From Mycobacterium lentiflavum (GTDB lineage Bacteria; Actinomycetota; Actinomycetes; Mycobacteriales; Mycobacteriaceae), in the NCBI RefSeq assembly GCF_022374895.2, contig NZ_CP092423.2, forward strand, positions 1,984,001 to 2,048,000: a stretch of 64,000 nucleotides of DNA, given 5' to 3'. Position 1 is the first letter of the stretch, and each line of letters starts with the position of its first letter. The notes beneath the pieces were generated by a model. It had not been told where the DNA came from and did not search any database. It saw only the letters and a list, made by a program, of their open reading frames with translations. A program made the position numbers and the translations under genes. Positions 56,114 to 64,000 of the stretch are shown here, in pieces.

Positions 56114-56308
56114 GTGCGGCTGACGGAGTTCAACGAGCGGGTAGTGCTGCGATTCGGCGCCGCCTACGGCGCATCGGTACTGGTAGATCACGTGCTGCCC
56201 GGTTTCGGCGGCCGGACCGCCGCTCAGGCGATCGAGGACGGCATCGAACCCCGCGACGTCTGGCGGGCGTTATGCGCCGACTTCGACGTCCCGCGCGAAC
56301 AGTGGTGA
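56114..56308 (+). CDS. DUF3046 protein, Rv2738c-like
   Basis: A 64-residue protein conserved across actinobacteria and found near recA. The sequence RLTEFNERVVLRFGAAYG is the family N-terminus, and it ends in WRALCADFDVPREQW. The GTG start matches the remembered M. tuberculosis protein. No enzymatic motif is visible; the function is unknown. Confidence 0.88.
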   Translation: MRLTEFNERVVLRFGAAYGASVLVDHVLPGFGGRTAAQAIEDGIEPRDVWRALCADFDVPREQW

Positions 56309-56374
56309 GCTTTCTTCCCGTCGAGTGTGCGGCTACGGCGCCCTGGGCGCACACTGGCCGTCGCCAGCGCACCC

Positions 56375-57049
56375 TCAACGCCGGGTCGAGCGCGGTGCCT
56401 GGCGAAACACGCAGTCACCGCAGACCGATCGCCCGGGCAGGCGATAGAACAGGCAGCAGCTGTCGCGCTTGAAGCCCAGGTGTGAGCCGGTGATGGCACC
56501 GGATCTGGAGAGCACGCCGGTGTCGAGCAGGGACATGGTGACCTCGACGATTCGTGCCCGCAGGTCCGGTCGGGCCGCGAGCAGCGCCCGCGACGCGCCG
56601 ACGAGTGCGGACGCGATGTTGCCCGCCAGCAGGGCGGGCGCCAGTTTGACCCGCAAGCCGGCCGCAACCGGCTGCATATGGTGTTGCACCACAAGGCGAT
56701 ACAAGTCGGCCGCGATGTCCTCGACCGGCTCTCCGATGGGCTCGGGTAGGCGCAGCTGCGCTCCGTCGTCGGCACGTTCCAGGTGTTGCAGGTCCGGGAC
56801 GACGCCGTGGGCCAACGCGCAGGCCAGCGCCGGTGACCACAGCCGGGTGGCGTGGCCGAGGTGGACCAGGGAGGCGCCGATCCGCAGGTCCGTCGTGTGG
56901 TAGCGCTGGGCGGTGGTGTCGATCAAACCCGCAAAGCCGTTGGCGTAGTCCTGCCGGACCGGGTGCCATCCTTGCGCCCGGCCGCCCACGGTCAGTGCGA
57001 AAAACCCTTTGTAGGAGGATATTTCGGCAAGCTCGCCGGAGATATCCAT
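56375..57049 (-). CDS. FhuF-like [2Fe-2S] ferric reductase family protein
   Basis: A 224-residue protein. Its C-terminus CCLFYRLPGRSVCGDCVF carries the CC-x(n)-C-x2-C pattern of FhuF, which holds a [2Fe-2S] cluster and reduces ferric siderophores. The rest is helical and lacks export signals, as expected for a cytosolic reductase. ATG at 57049 (MDISGELAEIS) is used; a TTG at 57136 is in frame. M. tuberculosis has, as I recall, only a Cys-rich fragment (Rv2737A) here, so this may be the intact version. It is divergent from recA. Confidence 0.72.
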   Translation of the reverse strand: MDISGELAEISSYKGFFALTVGGRAQGWHPVRQDYANGFAGLIDTTAQRYHTTDLRIGASLVHLGHATRLWSPALACALAHGVVPDLQHLERADDGAQLRLPEPIGEPVEDIAADLYRLVVQHHMQPVAAGLRVKLAPALLAGNIASALVGASRALLAARPDLRARIVEVTMSLLDTGVLSRSGAITGSHLGFKRDSCCLFYRLPGRSVCGDCVFRQAPRSTRR

Positions 57050-57256
57050 GCGTGCGAAACCAGCCTCTCTGGGGAGATCCGCCCCAGCGTCTAGTGAGGA
57101 AGCGCCGGCGGTGAGTATCTGGCTCTCGGGTCGCAATGTGCCCGATCACAGTGGCGGGACCGCACCGGTTTCGCACCGGTTTCCTCTTCGTGCAGGCCCG
57201 TCGGCGCACTGTCGGTAGCCGATATTGCCACACGCAGCCGGTACGGCGTGTCAAAC

Positions 57257-57284
57257 TTGAATCGAACAGGTGTTCGTCTACTGT
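57257..57284 (+). promoter_or_regulatory. LexA-controlled recA promoter with SOS box
   Basis: TTGAAT (57257-57262) and TACTGT (57279-57284), 16 bases apart, form a SigA-type promoter. Between them lies TCGAACAGGTGTTCGT (57262-57277), one mismatch from the mycobacterial SOS box TCGAAC-N4-GTTCGA. LexA bound there would block the promoter. Confidence 0.88.
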
Positions 57285-57307
57285 GGGGATCAACTCGAAG
57301 AGACGAC

Positions 57308-57330
57308 TTGTCGGTGGCCAGCTCTAGTGT
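57308..57330 (+). promoter_or_regulatory. LexA-independent (RecA-NDp, PafBC-type) promoter of recA
   Basis: TTGTCGGTG (57308-57316), 8 bases and TAGTGT (57325-57330) match the RecA-NDp consensus tTGTCRgtg-N8-TANNNT exactly. This is the element through which PafBC activates DNA-damage genes in mycobacteria. recA thus keeps both damage-response promoters. Confidence 0.85.
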
Positions 57331-57383
57331 CACGGCCAACCGACCGATACCGGTCAGAAGAACACCGACTATAGGAGAGCACC

Positions 57384-58424
57384 ATGGTGCAAGCCCCCGA
57401 CCGCGAAAAGGCTCTCGAACTGGCAATGGCCCAGATCGAGAAGAGCTATGGCAAAGGCTCGGTGATGCGTCTCGGCGACGAGCAGCGTCAGCCGATCTCG
57501 GTCATTCCGACCGGATCCATCGCATTGGACGTGGCCCTGGGCATCGGCGGCCTGCCGCGCGGCCGGGTCGTGGAGATCTACGGCCCGGAATCCTCGGGTA
57601 AGACGACCGTCGCCCTGCACGCGGTGGCCAACGCTCAGGCCGCCGGGGGTGTCGCGGCGTTCATCGACGCCGAGCACGCGCTGGATCCGGACTACGCCAA
57701 GAAGCTCGGCGTCGACACCGATTCCCTGCTGGTCAGCCAGCCCGACACCGGTGAGCAGGCCCTCGAGATCGCCGACATGCTGATCCGCTCCGGTGCCCTG
57801 GACATTCTGGTCATCGACTCGGTGGCCGCATTGGTACCGCGCGCGGAACTCGAGGGCGAAATGGGCGACAGCCACGTCGGACTGCAGGCCCGGCTGATGA
57901 GCCAGGCGCTGCGGAAAATGACTGGCGCACTGAACAATTCGGGAACCACCGCGATCTTCATCAACCAGCTCCGTGAGAAGATCGGGGTGATGTTCGGCAG
58001 TCCCGAAACCACCACGGGTGGAAAGGCTTTGAAGTTCTACGCGTCGGTGCGCTTGGATGTGCGCCGGATCGAGACACTCAAGGACGGCACCGACGCGGTC
58101 GGTAACCGTACCCGGGTCAAGGTCGTCAAGAACAAGGTGTCGCCGCCGTTCAAGCAGGCCGAGTTCGACATCCTCTACGGCCGCGGCATCAGCAGGGAGG
58201 GGTCGCTGATCGACATGGGAGTGGATCAGGGCTTCATCCGCAAGTCCGGTTCCTGGTTCACCTATGAGGGCGAGCAGCTCGGCCAGGGCAAGGAGAATGT
58301 CCGCAACTTCCTGGTGGAGAACGCCGATATCGCGAACGAGATCGAGAAAAAGATCAAGGAAAAGCTGGGCATTGGCGCGGTGCTGACCGATGAAGACGTC
58401 CTCCCCGCCCCCGTCGATTTCTGA
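57384..58424 (+). CDS. recA: Recombinase RecA (no intein)
   Basis: A 346-residue RecA. It has the Walker A motif [12 protein letters not shown]-binding loop regions ([32 protein letters not shown]) and the C-terminal acidic tail. The sequence is continuous through [17 protein letters not shown], the site where M. tuberculosis and M. leprae RecA carry inteins. GGAG lies 9 bases before the ATG. It overlaps recX by 35 bases. It is regulated by two promoters upstream (LexA and PafBC types). Confidence 0.98.
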   Translation: MVQAPDREKALELAMAQIEKSYGKGSVMRLGDEQRQPISVIPTGSIALDVALGIGGLPRGRVVEIYGPESSGKTTVALHAVANAQAAGGVAAFIDAEHALDPDYAKKLGVDTDSLLVSQPDTGEQALEIADMLIRSGALDILVIDSVAALVPRAELEGEMGDSHVGLQARLMSQALRKMTGALNNSGTTAIFINQLREKIGVMFGSPETTTGGKALKFYASVRLDVRRIETLKDGTDAVGNRTRVKVVKNKVSPPFKQAEFDILYGRGISREGSLIDMGVDQGFIRKSGSWFTYEGEQLGQGKENVRNFLVENADIANEIEKKIKEKLGIGAVLTDEDVLPAPVDF

Positions 58425-58911
58425 GCCTGCCCGCGAAGAGCAGGCGCGGGCGCTATGCCTGCGCCTGCTCACCGCGAGGTCGCGCACGCGGGCCGAATTG
58501 TCCGGCCAGCTCGCCAAACGCGGATACCCCGGCGACGTCAGTGCTCGGGTGCTCGACCGGCTCGCCGCCGTCGGGCTGGTGGACGACCGAGACTTCGCCG
58601 AGCAGTGGGTGCGGTCCCGGCACGCCAGGGCGGGAAAAAGCAGACGTGCGTTGGCCGCCGAGCTGCACACCAAGGGCGTCGACAAAGAGGTCATCGACAC
58701 CGCACTGGCCGGTATCGACGCCGGTGCCGAGCGAGACCGGGCCGAAGAGTTGGTGCGGGCCAAGCTGCGGCGGGAAACGCTGAGCGGGGACGACACGCGG
58801 ATCACCCGCCGGCTGGTGGGCATGCTGGCCCGCCGTGGCTATGGCCAGAACCTGGCCTGCGAGGTCGTCCTCGCCGAGCTGAACGCCGAACGGGAACGCC
58901 GCCGCGTCTAG
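58390..58911 (+). CDS. recX: RecA regulator RecX
   Basis: A 173-residue three-helix-repeat protein that binds and inhibits RecA filaments. Conserved segments are [20 protein letters not shown], the [20 protein letters not shown] block and [14 protein letters not shown]. The ATG at 58390 lies inside recA in another frame, the usual mycobacterial overlap, so its translation depends on recA. Confidence 0.94.
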   Translation: MKTSSPPPSISEPAREEQARALCLRLLTARSRTRAELSGQLAKRGYPGDVSARVLDRLAAVGLVDDRDFAEQWVRSRHARAGKSRRALAAELHTKGVDKEVIDTALAGIDAGAERDRAEELVRAKLRRETLSGDDTRITRRLVGMLARRGYGQNLACEVVLAELNAERERRRV

Positions 58912-58943
58912 CTGGGGGTTCATGGGGTAGGCCCGGGTCGCCG

Positions 58944-58949
58944 TACCAT
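58944..58949 (+). promoter_or_regulatory. -10 element TACCAT of miaB (predicted leaderless)
   Basis: TACCAT ends 6 bases before the miaB GTG at 58956. It allows transcription separate from the recA-recX damage-induced unit. Confidence 0.5.
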
Positions 58950-58955
58950 GGCCCC

Positions 58956-60482
58956 GTGACTTCGACAGTGGCGCCGGATGCCGCGAGCCTGGCCGGGCCC
59001 GTGGCGGGGTCGGGGCGCACCTATCAAGTCCGCACCTACGGATGCCAGATGAACGTCCACGACTCCGAGCGGTTGGCGGGTCTGCTCGAGGCCGCCGGCT
59101 ACCGACGCGCCGACGAGGGTGCCGACGCGGATGTGGTGGTCTTCAACACCTGCGCGGTGCGCGAAAACGCCGACAACAAGCTGTACGGCAACATCAGCCA
59201 CCTGGCCCCGCGCAAACGCGACAACCCCGACTTCCAGATCGCCGTCGGTGGCTGCCTGGCCCAGAAAGACCGAGACTCCCTGCTGCGCAAGGCGCCATGG
59301 GTCGATGTGGTCTTCGGCACGCACAACATCGGGTCGCTGCCGACCCTGCTGGAGCGGGCCCGGCACAACAAAGTCGCCCAGGTGGAGATCGTCGAGGCGC
59401 TGCAGGAATTCCCATCGTCGCTGCCGAGTGCCCGCGAATCCGCCTATGCCGCTTGGGTTTCCATCTCCGTCGGCTGCAACAACAGCTGCACTTTCTGCAT
59501 CGTCCCGTCGCTGCGCGGCAAGGAGGTCGACCGCAGCCCGGCCGACATCCTCGCCGAAGTGCGATCGTTGGTCGCCGACGGCGTGCTGGAAGTCACGCTG
59601 CTCGGGCAGAACGTCAACGCCTATGGTGTCTCGTTCGCCGATCCCGCCGTGCCCCGCAATCGCGGCGCCTTCGCCGATCTGCTGCGGGCCTGCGCAGACA
59701 TCGACGGACTGGAACGCGTGCGGTTCACCTCGCCGCACCCGGCCGAATTCACCGACGACGTCATCGATGCGATGGCCCGGACGCCCAATGTGTGCCCGGC
59801 CCTGCACATGCCGTTGCAGTCGGGGTCGGACCGGATGCTGCGGGCGATGCGGCGCTCGTACCGCGCCGAGCGCTACCTCGGCATCATCGACCGCGTGCGG
59901 GCCGCGATGCCGCAGGCGGCAATCACCACCGACCTGATCGTCGGATTCCCCGGCGAAACCGAGGAGGACTTCGCGGCCACTCTCGACGTGGTGCGCCAGG
60001 CCCGGTTCGCGGCCGCGTTCACCTTCCAGTACTCGAAGCGGCCCGGAACCCCGGCCGCCGAACTCGACTGCCAGCTGCCGAAAGACGTTGTGCAGGAACG
60101 CTATATGCGACTTATCGAACTGCAGGAGCAAATCTCACTGGAGGGCAACCGTGAACTGATCGGCCAGCGGGTCGAATTGCTGGTCGCCACCGGCGAAGGC
60201 CGCAAGGATGCTCGCACCGCCCGCATGACCGGACGCGCGCGCGACGGCCGACTGGTGCACTTCACCGCCGACACCCGGGTGCGTCCCGGAGACATCGTCA
60301 CCACCGCGGTCACCGAGGCCGCGCCGCACCACCTGATCGCCGACGCCGGCATCCTGACCCACCGCCGCACCCGGGCCGGTGACGCGCACGCCGCCGGCCG
60401 GCGTCCGCGCGGTATCGGTTTGGGTATGCCGGGCATCGGGCCGGCAATTCAACCAGTCGAAACCCAGGGGTGTGCCCGATGA
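58956..60482 (+). CDS. miaB: tRNA-2-methylthio-N6-dimethylallyladenosine synthase MiaB
   Basis: A 508-residue radical-SAM methylthiotransferase modifying A37 of tRNAs. The auxiliary cluster ligands are C30 (YGCQMN), C66 (NTCAVREN) and C100 (GGCLAQ). The radical-SAM cluster is C174-x3-C178-x2-C181 (CNNSCTFC). A C-terminal TRAM domain (about 380-445) binds RNA, followed by a short extra tail. The gene follows recX by 44 bases and overlaps the next gene by 4. The M. tuberculosis genes Rv2735c and Rv2734, which I recall between recX and miaB, are absent. Confidence 0.96.
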   Translation: MTSTVAPDAASLAGPVAGSGRTYQVRTYGCQMNVHDSERLAGLLEAAGYRRADEGADADVVVFNTCAVRENADNKLYGNISHLAPRKRDNPDFQIAVGGCLAQKDRDSLLRKAPWVDVVFGTHNIGSLPTLLERARHNKVAQVEIVEALQEFPSSLPSARESAYAAWVSISVGCNNSCTFCIVPSLRGKEVDRSPADILAEVRSLVADGVLEVTLLGQNVNAYGVSFADPAVPRNRGAFADLLRACADIDGLERVRFTSPHPAEFTDDVIDAMARTPNVCPALHMPLQSGSDRMLRAMRRSYRAERYLGIIDRVRAAMPQAAITTDLIVGFPGETEEDFAATLDVVRQARFAAAFTFQYSKRPGTPAAELDCQLPKDVVQERYMRLIELQEQISLEGNRELIGQRVELLVATGEGRKDARTARMTGRARDGRLVHFTADTRVRPGDIVTTAVTEAAPHHLIADAGILTHRRTRAGDAHAAGRRPRGIGLGMPGIGPAIQPVETQGCAR

Positions 60483-61093
60483 CGAAAGAACACACGGACT
60501 TTGATGCGCTGCGCGCCGAGATCGAGGCCGCAGAACGCCGCGTTGCACGTGAAATCGACCCGGGTCCAAGGGCATTCATCGTCGCCATCCTGGTGTTCGT
60601 GCTGCTGGGATCGTTCATCTTGCCGCATACCGGCCAGGTCCGTGGCTGGGATGTATTGTTCAGCAGTCACGGCGCCGGTGCGGCCGCGTTGTCGTTGCCG
60701 TCGAAGGTATTCCTTTGGTTAACACTGGTTTTCGGCGTCGGCTTCTCGATGGTGGCATTGCTGACCCGCCGCTGGGCGCTGGCCTGGATCGCGCTCGCAG
60801 GCTCGTCGATAGCCAGCGCGACCGGGCTACTGGCGGTGTGGTCGCGCCAGACCGCGGCCGCCGGACACCCCGGCCCGGGGATCGGGCTGTGGATCGCGTG
60901 GATCACGGTGATCCTATTGACGTTCCACTGGGCCCGCGTGGTGTGGTCACGCACGATTGTGCAGCTCGCGGCCGAGGAGCAGCGACGCCGGATCAGCGCC
61001 GAGCAACAGTCCAAGACGCTGCTGGAGACCCTGGGTGACCAGGACGCCGCCGATGGTCCCGAGGCGCCGCCGGACCAGGCGGCGGGCCGCTAG
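60479..61093 (+). CDS. Multi-pass membrane protein, Rv2732c-like
   Basis: A 204-residue protein with four predicted transmembrane helices (about residues 32-50, 78-98, 102-122 and 140-160). It has a cytosolic N-terminus ([14 protein letters not shown]) and a hydrophilic C-terminal coiled tail ([20 protein letters not shown]). The ATG overlaps the miaB stop (ATGA). Function unknown. Its stop overlaps that of the convergent DUF349 gene. Confidence 0.85.
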   Translation: MTKEHTDFDALRAEIEAAERRVAREIDPGPRAFIVAILVFVLLGSFILPHTGQVRGWDVLFSSHGAGAAALSLPSKVFLWLTLVFGVGFSMVALLTRRWALAWIALAGSSIASATGLLAVWSRQTAAAGHPGPGIGLWIAWITVILLTFHWARVVWSRTIVQLAAEEQRRRISAEQQSKTLLETLGDQDAADGPEAPPDQAAGR

Positions 61094-62418
61094 GCCCTAC
61101 GGGTCAGCGCCTCGGCGGCCGCTTGAGCCCACTGCCGCCACTGTTCGGCGTTGGCTTGTGCCTCTTCGGCTTCCTTGGTCCGGCCGGCGGCGGCCGCCTT
61201 GCGGGCCTGCTGCTCGTAGTGTTCGGCGCGGGTGGCGAACTGCTCGGCACGCGCCTGCGCTTCGGGGTCAGACCAATTGGATTCGCCGGCGTCGCGCACC
61301 TTCTTCTCGACGGCACGCAGCCGCCGCTCCAAGTCGGCTGACCGTTCCCGGGGCACCTTGCCGATCGCGTCCCATTTGTCGGCGATCGACCGCAACGCCG
61401 CCCGGGCGGCTTCGTGGTTGCTGGTGTCGATCTTCTCGGCCTCGGCCAGCAGCGCCTCCTTGGCGGTGGCGTTGGCCTGAAACTCCTGATCTTTCTCCGC
61501 TGTCACGGCATTGCGGGCGGAGAAGAAGGCATCCTGGGCGGCCTTGAAGCGCTTCCACAGCGCGTCGTCGACCTCACGGGTCGCGCGTCCTACCGATTTC
61601 CACTCAGTCAGCAGCTTGCGGAATTCGGCGCTCGTTGCGGCCCAGTCCGTAGAATCGGCCATCTCCTCGGCTCGCTCGCACAGCCGCTCCTTGGACTGCC
61701 GCACGCCCGCGCGCTCGCGATCCAACTCGGCGAAGTGCGAGCCCCGCCTCCGGTTGAACGCTTCGCGCGCCGCCGAATAGCGCTTCCACAGCGCGTCGTC
61801 GACCTTGCGATCCAGTCCGGTGATCGTCTTCCACTCATCGAGAATCTCGCGCATCCGGTCTCCGGCGAGCTTCCAGTGCGTCGAATTGGCGGCCAGATCC
61901 TCGGCCTCGGCGGCCAGCGCCTCTTTGCGGGCGGTCTGTGCGGCTCGATGCTCGTCGCGGCGGGAGCGATCGGCGGCGACCGACGCCTCGGCGTGCTCCA
62001 CCAGGATGGTCAGCCGGCCGGCGAGCGCGTCGACGTCGCCCAGCACCGAGGCCGTCGGCAATGTCTCGGCCAGCGCGGCCGCGTTGGCCTTGATCTTGCG
62101 GGCATCGCCGCTTCCGGAGGCCAGCCGCTCCTCCATCAGCGTGACCTCGGTGCTCAGGTCCTCGAATCGCCTGCCGAAGTGGGCGAATGCGGCCTCAGGG
62201 TCGCCGGCCTGCCAGGAGCCGATGATACGTTCGCCGGCCGAGCTGACCAGCCATACCGTCCCGTCGTCGTCGACGCGTCCGTACCGATGCGGATTGCTGG
62301 CCGGTGGCAACACCACCGGGTGGGCGCTGGGTCGCGGTGTCGGGCGGGGGCCCGGTCGCGGACCCGGACGTGGTGCCGGCTTGGGCGCATCGCTGGAGCG
62401 GGGCTCGTCATCGGTCAT
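61090..62418 (-). CDS. DUF349 repeat coiled-coil protein, Rv2731-like
   Basis: A 442-residue protein. A Pro/Arg-rich N-terminus ([17 protein letters not shown]) is followed by a small beta region and then several DUF349 repeats. Two are obvious from [16 protein letters not shown] and [16 protein letters not shown], each in a long charged helix. The C-terminus is a coiled coil ([20 protein letters not shown]). DUF349 proteins are largely uncharacterised; the ones in actinobacteria are conserved near miaB. AAAGGGTG lies before the ATG. Function unknown. Confidence 0.86.
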   Translation of the reverse strand: MTDDEPRSSDAPKPAPRPGPRPGPRPTPRPSAHPVVLPPASNPHRYGRVDDDGTVWLVSSAGERIIGSWQAGDPEAAFAHFGRRFEDLSTEVTLMEERLASGSGDARKIKANAAALAETLPTASVLGDVDALAGRLTILVEHAEASVAADRSRRDEHRAAQTARKEALAAEAEDLAANSTHWKLAGDRMREILDEWKTITGLDRKVDDALWKRYSAAREAFNRRRGSHFAELDRERAGVRQSKERLCERAEEMADSTDWAATSAEFRKLLTEWKSVGRATREVDDALWKRFKAAQDAFFSARNAVTAEKDQEFQANATAKEALLAEAEKIDTSNHEAARAALRSIADKWDAIGKVPRERSADLERRLRAVEKKVRDAGESNWSDPEAQARAEQFATRAEHYEQQARKAAAAGRTKEAEEAQANAEQWRQWAQAAAEALTRRA

Positions 62419-63290
62419 GCTCTCTACACCCTTTCGCGCGCTCGCTTTCGCGCGCATCTGCCGCGCGTAGCGGCGCCTCTACGGTCGGGAGATCTGCTGC
62501 GATCGACAGCTGCTCCGTGACCGATTCCACCAGTATTCAAGCAGCTTGGCGGGTCGTATGCCGCAACCTGATCGTCACCGCCTTGACAGCCCCTGTGAAA
62601 CAGTGTGTGCACCCAGCATTTTTACGGTGAACTGCCCTCGACTTGGGAGTGAAACCGCACATGGACAAGGTGGATATCGCCGCGTTGCTCGCGCTGAGCT
62701 CGGCGCTGTGCGTCGCGATCGGCGACGTCCTGCAGCAACGCGCGACGCACCGGATTACGCCGAACTTGCCCGCGTCGATGCCGTCGCGACCAGCAAACGT
62801 GTCGAGGCCGCGTTGGTGATGCCGCCGAGCAACCGGCGTAGCACGCGGGTAACGGTTCGATTCCACGTTGCCGGGGCCGTAGGGCGGGCACGCGGCGCCC
62901 GGTACCGTGTTAGTGACAATTGGTGTTGTTGGTACTTGTGGGGCTGGAGGGGGCACGTCAAGATAGCCAGGGTGGGGTTCTTGCGGCGGCGGATTTAGCC
63001 CGCGACTTCGGTGGCCGCGGGTCGTCGTCGCCGCGCGTGCAGGGCGGGCGGTCGGTCGCCGGGCGGTGACACCACGGGAGCGAGTTCGTCGGCCGGGCAT
63101 CACCAGCCAGCCACAGCCTTGCCACAGGCTCTTCATAGGTTCGTGAACTACTTATTGCGCAGGACCGTATTCTTCCGAAGTGGCGCGGGCAATTTCACCG
63201 CTCACACAACGGAAACGGCTCCGAAACGGGTAGTGAATACCCGTCGTGAATGGTGGTCCAGGTGGCCGCGTGCCGGGGAGGAGGTCGCAG
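62419..63290. other. 872-base region without an intact gene
   Basis: This stretch separates the DUF349 gene from the DMT transporter. It holds a short gene remnant (62661-62818) and otherwise only scattered open frames with no recognisable family. Codon-position bias is poor in 62820-63240, consistent with decayed sequence. The last 50 bases contain the ribosome-binding site of the downstream gene. I see no tRNA or other RNA gene. Confidence 0.6.
62661..62818 (+). pseudogene. Truncated DMT-family transporter remnant
   Basis: A 52-codon frame with its own ribosome-binding site (GGGAGTG). The first 33 residues (MDKVDIAALLALSSALCVAI, then GDVLQQRATHRIT) parallel the start of the complete gene at 63291 (MEKTDIAVVLALLAAFASAL, then GNVVRQRSAQEIT). 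Similarity stops abruptly near 62759, after which the frame runs to a stop in unrelated sequence. It looks like a duplicate, or the original copy, that lost its 3' part by deletion. Confidence 0.65.
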
Positions 63291-64000
63291 ATGGAGAAGA
63301 CGGATATTGCGGTTGTTCTCGCCCTGCTCGCCGCGTTCGCGTCGGCACTGGGGAACGTCGTCCGTCAGCGTTCAGCGCAGGAGATCACCGACAAGCCGGT
63401 GGGCCACCTGGAGCTCTTCCGGATGTCGGTGCGCGACGGCAAGTGGTGGCTGGGGGCCGGCGGAGCCATCGCGAACTACGCCCTGCAGGCCGCCGCGTTG
63501 ACGCTGGGCTCCGTGATGCTGGTCACGTCGTTGCAGGTAACGGCGCTGCTGTTCGCGCTGCCGATCTACGCGCGCATGACCCGGCGTTCGGTCACCCGCT
63601 GGGAATGGACCTGGGCGCTGCTGCTGGCCGCCGCGTTGGCGGTGGTGGTCGTGGTCGGCGATCCGGATCCCGGCGCCTCGCGCGGCTCGGTGCAAACCTG
63701 GATGGTGGTGGCCCTGGTAATGGGTCCAGCGCTGGTGTTCTGCGTATGGGGCGCGCGGAAGTGGCCCGGCTCGGTCGCCGCGGTGCTGCTGGCCATCGTC
63801 GCCGGTTCGTCGTTGGCGCTGTTCGCCGTCCTGACCAAGGCCGTGGTGGTGATCGTCGGAGACGGCGTCGGTGCGCTGTTGACCGCGCCCGAGTTCTACG
63901 CGTGGATAGCCGCTGCCCTGGCCGGGATGATCTTCCAGCAGTCGTCGTTCCGTGCCGGCTCGCTGACCGCCTCCCTGCCGACAGCGGTGGTGGCCAAGCC
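63291..64000 (+). CDS. DMT-superfamily membrane protein, Rv2729c-like (partial, runs off the window)
   Basis: The first 236 codons of an integral membrane protein; the frame is still open at the right edge. It has seven or eight hydrophobic helices spaced as in drug/metabolite transporters. Typical parts are LGNVVRQRSAQE in the first loop, LGSVMLVTSLQVTALLFALP, WTWALLLAAALAVVVVVGDP and FQQSSFRAGSLTASLPTAVV, the last being the conserved second-repeat motif. GGAGGAGG precedes the ATG. Substrate unknown. A truncated relative lies 630 bases upstream. Confidence 0.88.
   Translation, partial: MEKTDIAVVLALLAAFASALGNVVRQRSAQEITDKPVGHLELFRMSVRDGKWWLGAGGAIANYALQAAALTLGSVMLVTSLQVTALLFALPIYARMTRRSVTRWEWTWALLLAAALAVVVVVGDPDPGASRGSVQTWMVVALVMGPALVFCVWGARKWPGSVAAVLLAIVAGSSLALFAVLTKAVVVIVGDGVGALLTAPEFYAWIAAALAGMIFQQSSFRAGSLTASLPTAVVAK

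Noticed and set aside
57384..58424. Intein in RecA
   Set aside because: The reading frame is continuous across the known mycobacterial insertion site and the protein has normal length.

Overview
The window is chromosomal DNA from a high-G+C actinomycete, almost certainly a non-tuberculous Mycobacterium. The evidence is the gene content and order. It contains a block that I recognise from memory as syntenic with the M. tuberculosis region Rv2783c to Rv2729c, written here in the opposite orientation: pnp/gpsI, pepR, ald-aldR, dapB, fabG5, thyA-dfrA, hsdM/hsdS, thyX, dapA, rnj, ftsK, argA, pgsA3, clgR-pspA, recA-recX, miaB. RecA has no intein, unlike M. tuberculosis. No database search was possible, so names rest on motifs and remembered sequences. 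The species is not determined.

Layout. 0-4.6 kb: 3' end of polynucleotide phosphorylase, PepR protease, a nitronate monooxygenase and a class A beta-lactamase. 4.6-10.7 kb: alanine dehydrogenase and its Lrp-type regulator, then an operon of a di-iron-type hydrolase, an EphD-like alpha/beta-hydrolase-SDR fusion and a ferredoxin reductase. 10.7-15.6 kb: GNAT, TetR, Rieske oxygenase, a DapB-like dehydrogenase and a 13E12-type HNH protein. 15.7-17.3 kb: the dapB operon. 17.4-29.4 kb: an accessory lipid region with a latex-clearing/MpaB-type oxygenase, a DUF7064-like protein, a very large cyclase-ATPase, a thioesterase, an acyl-CoA ligase, a single-chain biotin-dependent acyl-CoA carboxylase and a small Gly-rich secreted protein. 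29.4-34.5 kb: fabG5, two acyl-CoA dehydrogenases, a glycosyltransferase and a dienelactone hydrolase. 34.6-43.9 kb: ThyA-DfrA, a DivIVA-like protein, a YcaQ-like DNA glycosylase coupled to HsdM-HsdS, ThyX, DapA and RNase J. 43.9-46.3 kb: a small ESX-1-associated cluster (YbaB/EspL-like, EspA/EspE-like, EspC-like) placed between housekeeping genes. 46.3-64 kb: methyltransferase, mycofactocin-type SDR, FtsK, ArgA, PgsA3, the ClgR-PspA envelope-stress operon, EphG, glycosyltransferase, FhuF-like protein, RecA-RecX, MiaB, a DUF349 protein and a DMT-family membrane protein that runs off the end.

How they work together. Several groups belong to one pathway: DapA/DapB (lysine and peptidoglycan), ThyA/DfrA/ThyX (thymidylate), RecA/RecX plus the glycosylase (DNA repair), ClgR/PspA/membrane partner (envelope stress), and the ligase/carboxylase/dehydrogenase/thioesterase set (fatty acyl-CoA metabolism). 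A striking regulatory pattern is that about a dozen genes start 6-7 bases after a TANNNT -10 element with no Shine-Dalgarno sequence. That predicts leaderless mRNAs, and in one case (pgsA3) it decides the start codon. The best leads are the isolated esp-like cluster with its four half-site palindromic array, the compact HsdM coupled to a DNA glycosylase without HsdR, the 16-bp hairpin built into the carboxylase stop region, and the out-of-frame start-codon duplication before the Rieske gene.
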